Origin: Sphingobacterium sp. HMA12
GTDB lineage: Bacteria > Bacteroidota > Bacteroidia > Sphingobacteriales > Sphingobacteriaceae
Reading direction: 5' to 3'
Assembly: GCF_002933815.1 (NCBI RefSeq)
Contig: NZ_BEYR01000001.1
Location: 1,778,691-1,842,690 of the forward strand
DNA: 64,000 nt
The translations under genes were made by a program, and so were the position numbers. Of the stretch, positions 62,557 through 64,000 are shown in pieces (position 1 is the first letter of the stretch; each line of letters opens with the position of its first letter). A model generated the notes under the pieces. That model ran no database searches and was not told where the DNA came from. It saw only the letters and a list, made by a program, of their open reading frames with translations.

Positions 62557-64000
62557 ATGACTCAAAAAACGTTTCTCATATTTTATTATCTGCTGTTCAC
62601 CTGTCTATCACTGGAGGCACAGCATATCAGAAAATATAATAAGCTCACACAAGAAAATGGCCTTCTCTCAAATCGGGTAACCGCAATTTCTGAAGATCCT
62701 ATTGGCCGTATCTGGATCGGAACGAGCGATGGCATTAACCTATATGATGGCGCCCACGTCATGGACAATCCAAAGTCCATTAGTGACTCAATCTTTCAAC
62801 CGGGTAAAATCATCGAAATTAAATCATTCAAACAGCAAATGATCATTGCTGCGGATAATGGCATATATGGATATGATTTCAGCACCAACAAATATAGACT
62901 ATTGATCAAAACCGAATTGCATAATACGTCGAAAGCCTTGGCCTTGACGATAGATGGCGTTGTAATACTATGCAACAATACGTTATATAAATGGGCTGAA
63001 CAAAAGATTACTGTGCTCAATAAAAATGTATATTTTAATAGGATTCAGGTGGATAATCAAGGTAATCTGTGGGGAGCTACTTTCACCACAGTTGCCAAAT
63101 GTGACAAAAAAGGAAATGTTTTAGCCAGTTTTAATTTCGCGGAAAGCTATGACAGGGATGTCCTGATTACCTCTCTGTACTGTGATAGTAAAAATCTGAC
63201 TTGGGTAGGAACTAAAAGGCATGGTATCCTGCGCTTCGATCCCATCCAAAATAAATTTAAGGCACAGCTACCGCAGCCCACACAGATCCAAAATGTATGT
63301 AGTATTGCCGAAGACGCAGAGGGAAGACTCTGGATAGGACACAACAAAGGCGTGGCCGTATTTGACTATATCAACCAGTATACAGCGTATCGGATGTTAA
63401 TAGAGAATTTTGACAATGAGCTTAATTCAACTGTCTGTGCGATCTACAAAAGTAAGCTCGATGACATGATATTGGGGACTTATTTTAATGGAGCATTCTG
63501 TCTTTCAAAAAATGACTCTTGGCTAGATTTTTTACACGTCACCAATCCGGAAAGAGCCCGTGGAATTGTGATCAACAATATACTCATGTCGTCTAAAAAG
63601 CAGCTTTGGGTGGCAACCAACGCCATCGGGATAAATGTATACAATGGGCAATCGCAGATAATAAAAAGGTTCAATCAGAAAAACAGCAACATCAGTGATA
63701 ATATCATATCACTGGAAGAAGATGCGCAGGGCAATATTTGGGCTGGGTCAGAATCAAACGGTCTGTACTGCCTAGCTGATCAAGGCAACAAAATCAGGCA
63801 TTACCAATATGATAAGAACAAAGCATCATCGCTGCCAAATAATAGAATATTCTCCATACGAAACTTCAACCAGGATTATCTACTTGTGGGGACAGATGGT
63901 TTTGTAAGCATATATGATCGCCATAAAGATAATTTTACAACCCTACTTAAAACGACCTCGACGATCAATGACATCGCTGTAAAAAATAATTTAGTATGGA
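62557..64000 (+). CDS. Hybrid two-component (HTCS-type) sensor, N-terminal part
   Basis: The first 481 residues of a larger protein that continues past the window. A signal peptide (about 1-22, ending LEAQ) is followed by repeated beta-propeller blades of the regulator-propeller (Reg_prop) type: LLSNRVTAISEDPIGRIWIG, CSIAEDAEGRLWIGHNKG, DNIISLEEDAQGNIWAG. In HTCS proteins the propeller sits in the periplasm and binds a glycan cue, then kinase, receiver and AraC domains follow. The divergent susC operon is its expected target. The kinase and DNA-binding parts are outside the window, so the full identity is inferred. Confidence 0.88.
   Translation, partial: MTQKTFLIFYYLLFTCLSLEAQHIRKYNKLTQENGLLSNRVTAISEDPIGRIWIGTSDGINLYDGAHVMDNPKSISDSIFQPGKIIEIKSFKQQMIIAADNGIYGYDFSTNKYRLLIKTELHNTSKALALTIDGVVILCNNTLYKWAEQKITVLNKNVYFNRIQVDNQGNLWGATFTTVAKCDKKGNVLASFNFAESYDRDVLITSLYCDSKNLTWVGTKRHGILRFDPIQNKFKAQLPQPTQIQNVCSIAEDAEGRLWIGHNKGVAVFDYINQYTAYRMLIENFDNELNSTVCAIYKSKLDDMILGTYFNGAFCLSKNDSWLDFLHVTNPERARGIVINNILMSSKKQLWVATNAIGINVYNGQSQIIKRFNQKNSNISDNIISLEEDAQGNIWAGSESNGLYCLADQGNKIRHYQYDKNKASSLPNNRIFSIRNFNQDYLLVGTDGFVSIYDRHKDNFTTLLKTTSTINDIAVKNNLVW

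Noticed and set aside
1..64000. CRISPR arrays, rRNA genes and insertion sequences
   Set aside because: I saw no regularly spaced identical repeats, no rRNA-like segments, and no transposase genes with terminal repeats.

Overview
The window looks like chromosomal DNA of a Sphingobacterium-type member of the Bacteroidota. Evidence seen directly: two SusC/SusD pairs, promoters of the Bacteroidota form (TTTG, 19-20 bases, TAnnTTTG) in front of pckA and a tRNA gene, an RteC-like regulator and a CTnDOT-like mob/tra set. Genus-level placement is inference.

Left core region (1-12,620). Housekeeping genes: ATP-type PEP carboxykinase (pckA), a metallo-beta-lactamase-fold hydrolase, an outer-membrane barrel protein, two unrelated aconitases side by side (a 755-residue mitochondrial type and AcnB), ribulose-phosphate epimerase (rpe), a membrane HD phosphohydrolase of the PgpH family, and tRNA-Ser(GCU). 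Several strong intrinsic terminators separate these units.

Integrated element (from the tRNA-Ser 3' end at about 12,600 to at least 52 kb). A tyrosine recombinase gene lies 105 bases after the tRNA, the usual layout of an integrative and conjugative element (ICE). Next come decayed genes (truncated NTF2-like, frameshifted DoxX-like), TetR and AraC regulators, and a cargo operon on the minus strand (122-residue protein, thioredoxin-like protein, SusC, SusD). Then come an XRE-like regulator, a membrane LuxR regulator and RteC. A hairpin-rich non-coding stretch ending in a terminator precedes a Toprim primase. The transfer module follows: a candidate oriT region, mobA, relaxase mobB, traA, small tra genes, two DUF4134 pilin-like genes, traF, the VirB4-like traG, three tandem homologous secreted proteins, a VirB6-like traJ, traK, a traL-like gene, traM, traN, the coupling protein mobC and an M23 peptidase. 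The distal part (46.5-52.7 kb) mixes decayed genes with intact accessory genes: an ArdC-type antirestriction protein and an ART-like protein. A very strong foldback region also lies there. I could not find a second copy of the tRNA-Ser 3' end, so the right boundary is unresolved.

Right region (52,958-64,000). A GNAT acetyltransferase, then a polysaccharide utilisation locus on the minus strand: SusC, SusD, a FISUMP lipoprotein, a small SusE-like lipoprotein, an SGNH esterase and a secreted pectate-lyase-fold beta-helix protein. It is divergent from a hybrid two-component (HTCS-type) sensor that runs off the window. The enzymes suggest an acetylated, pectin-like glycan. Whether this locus is inside or outside the element depends on where the right attachment site lies.
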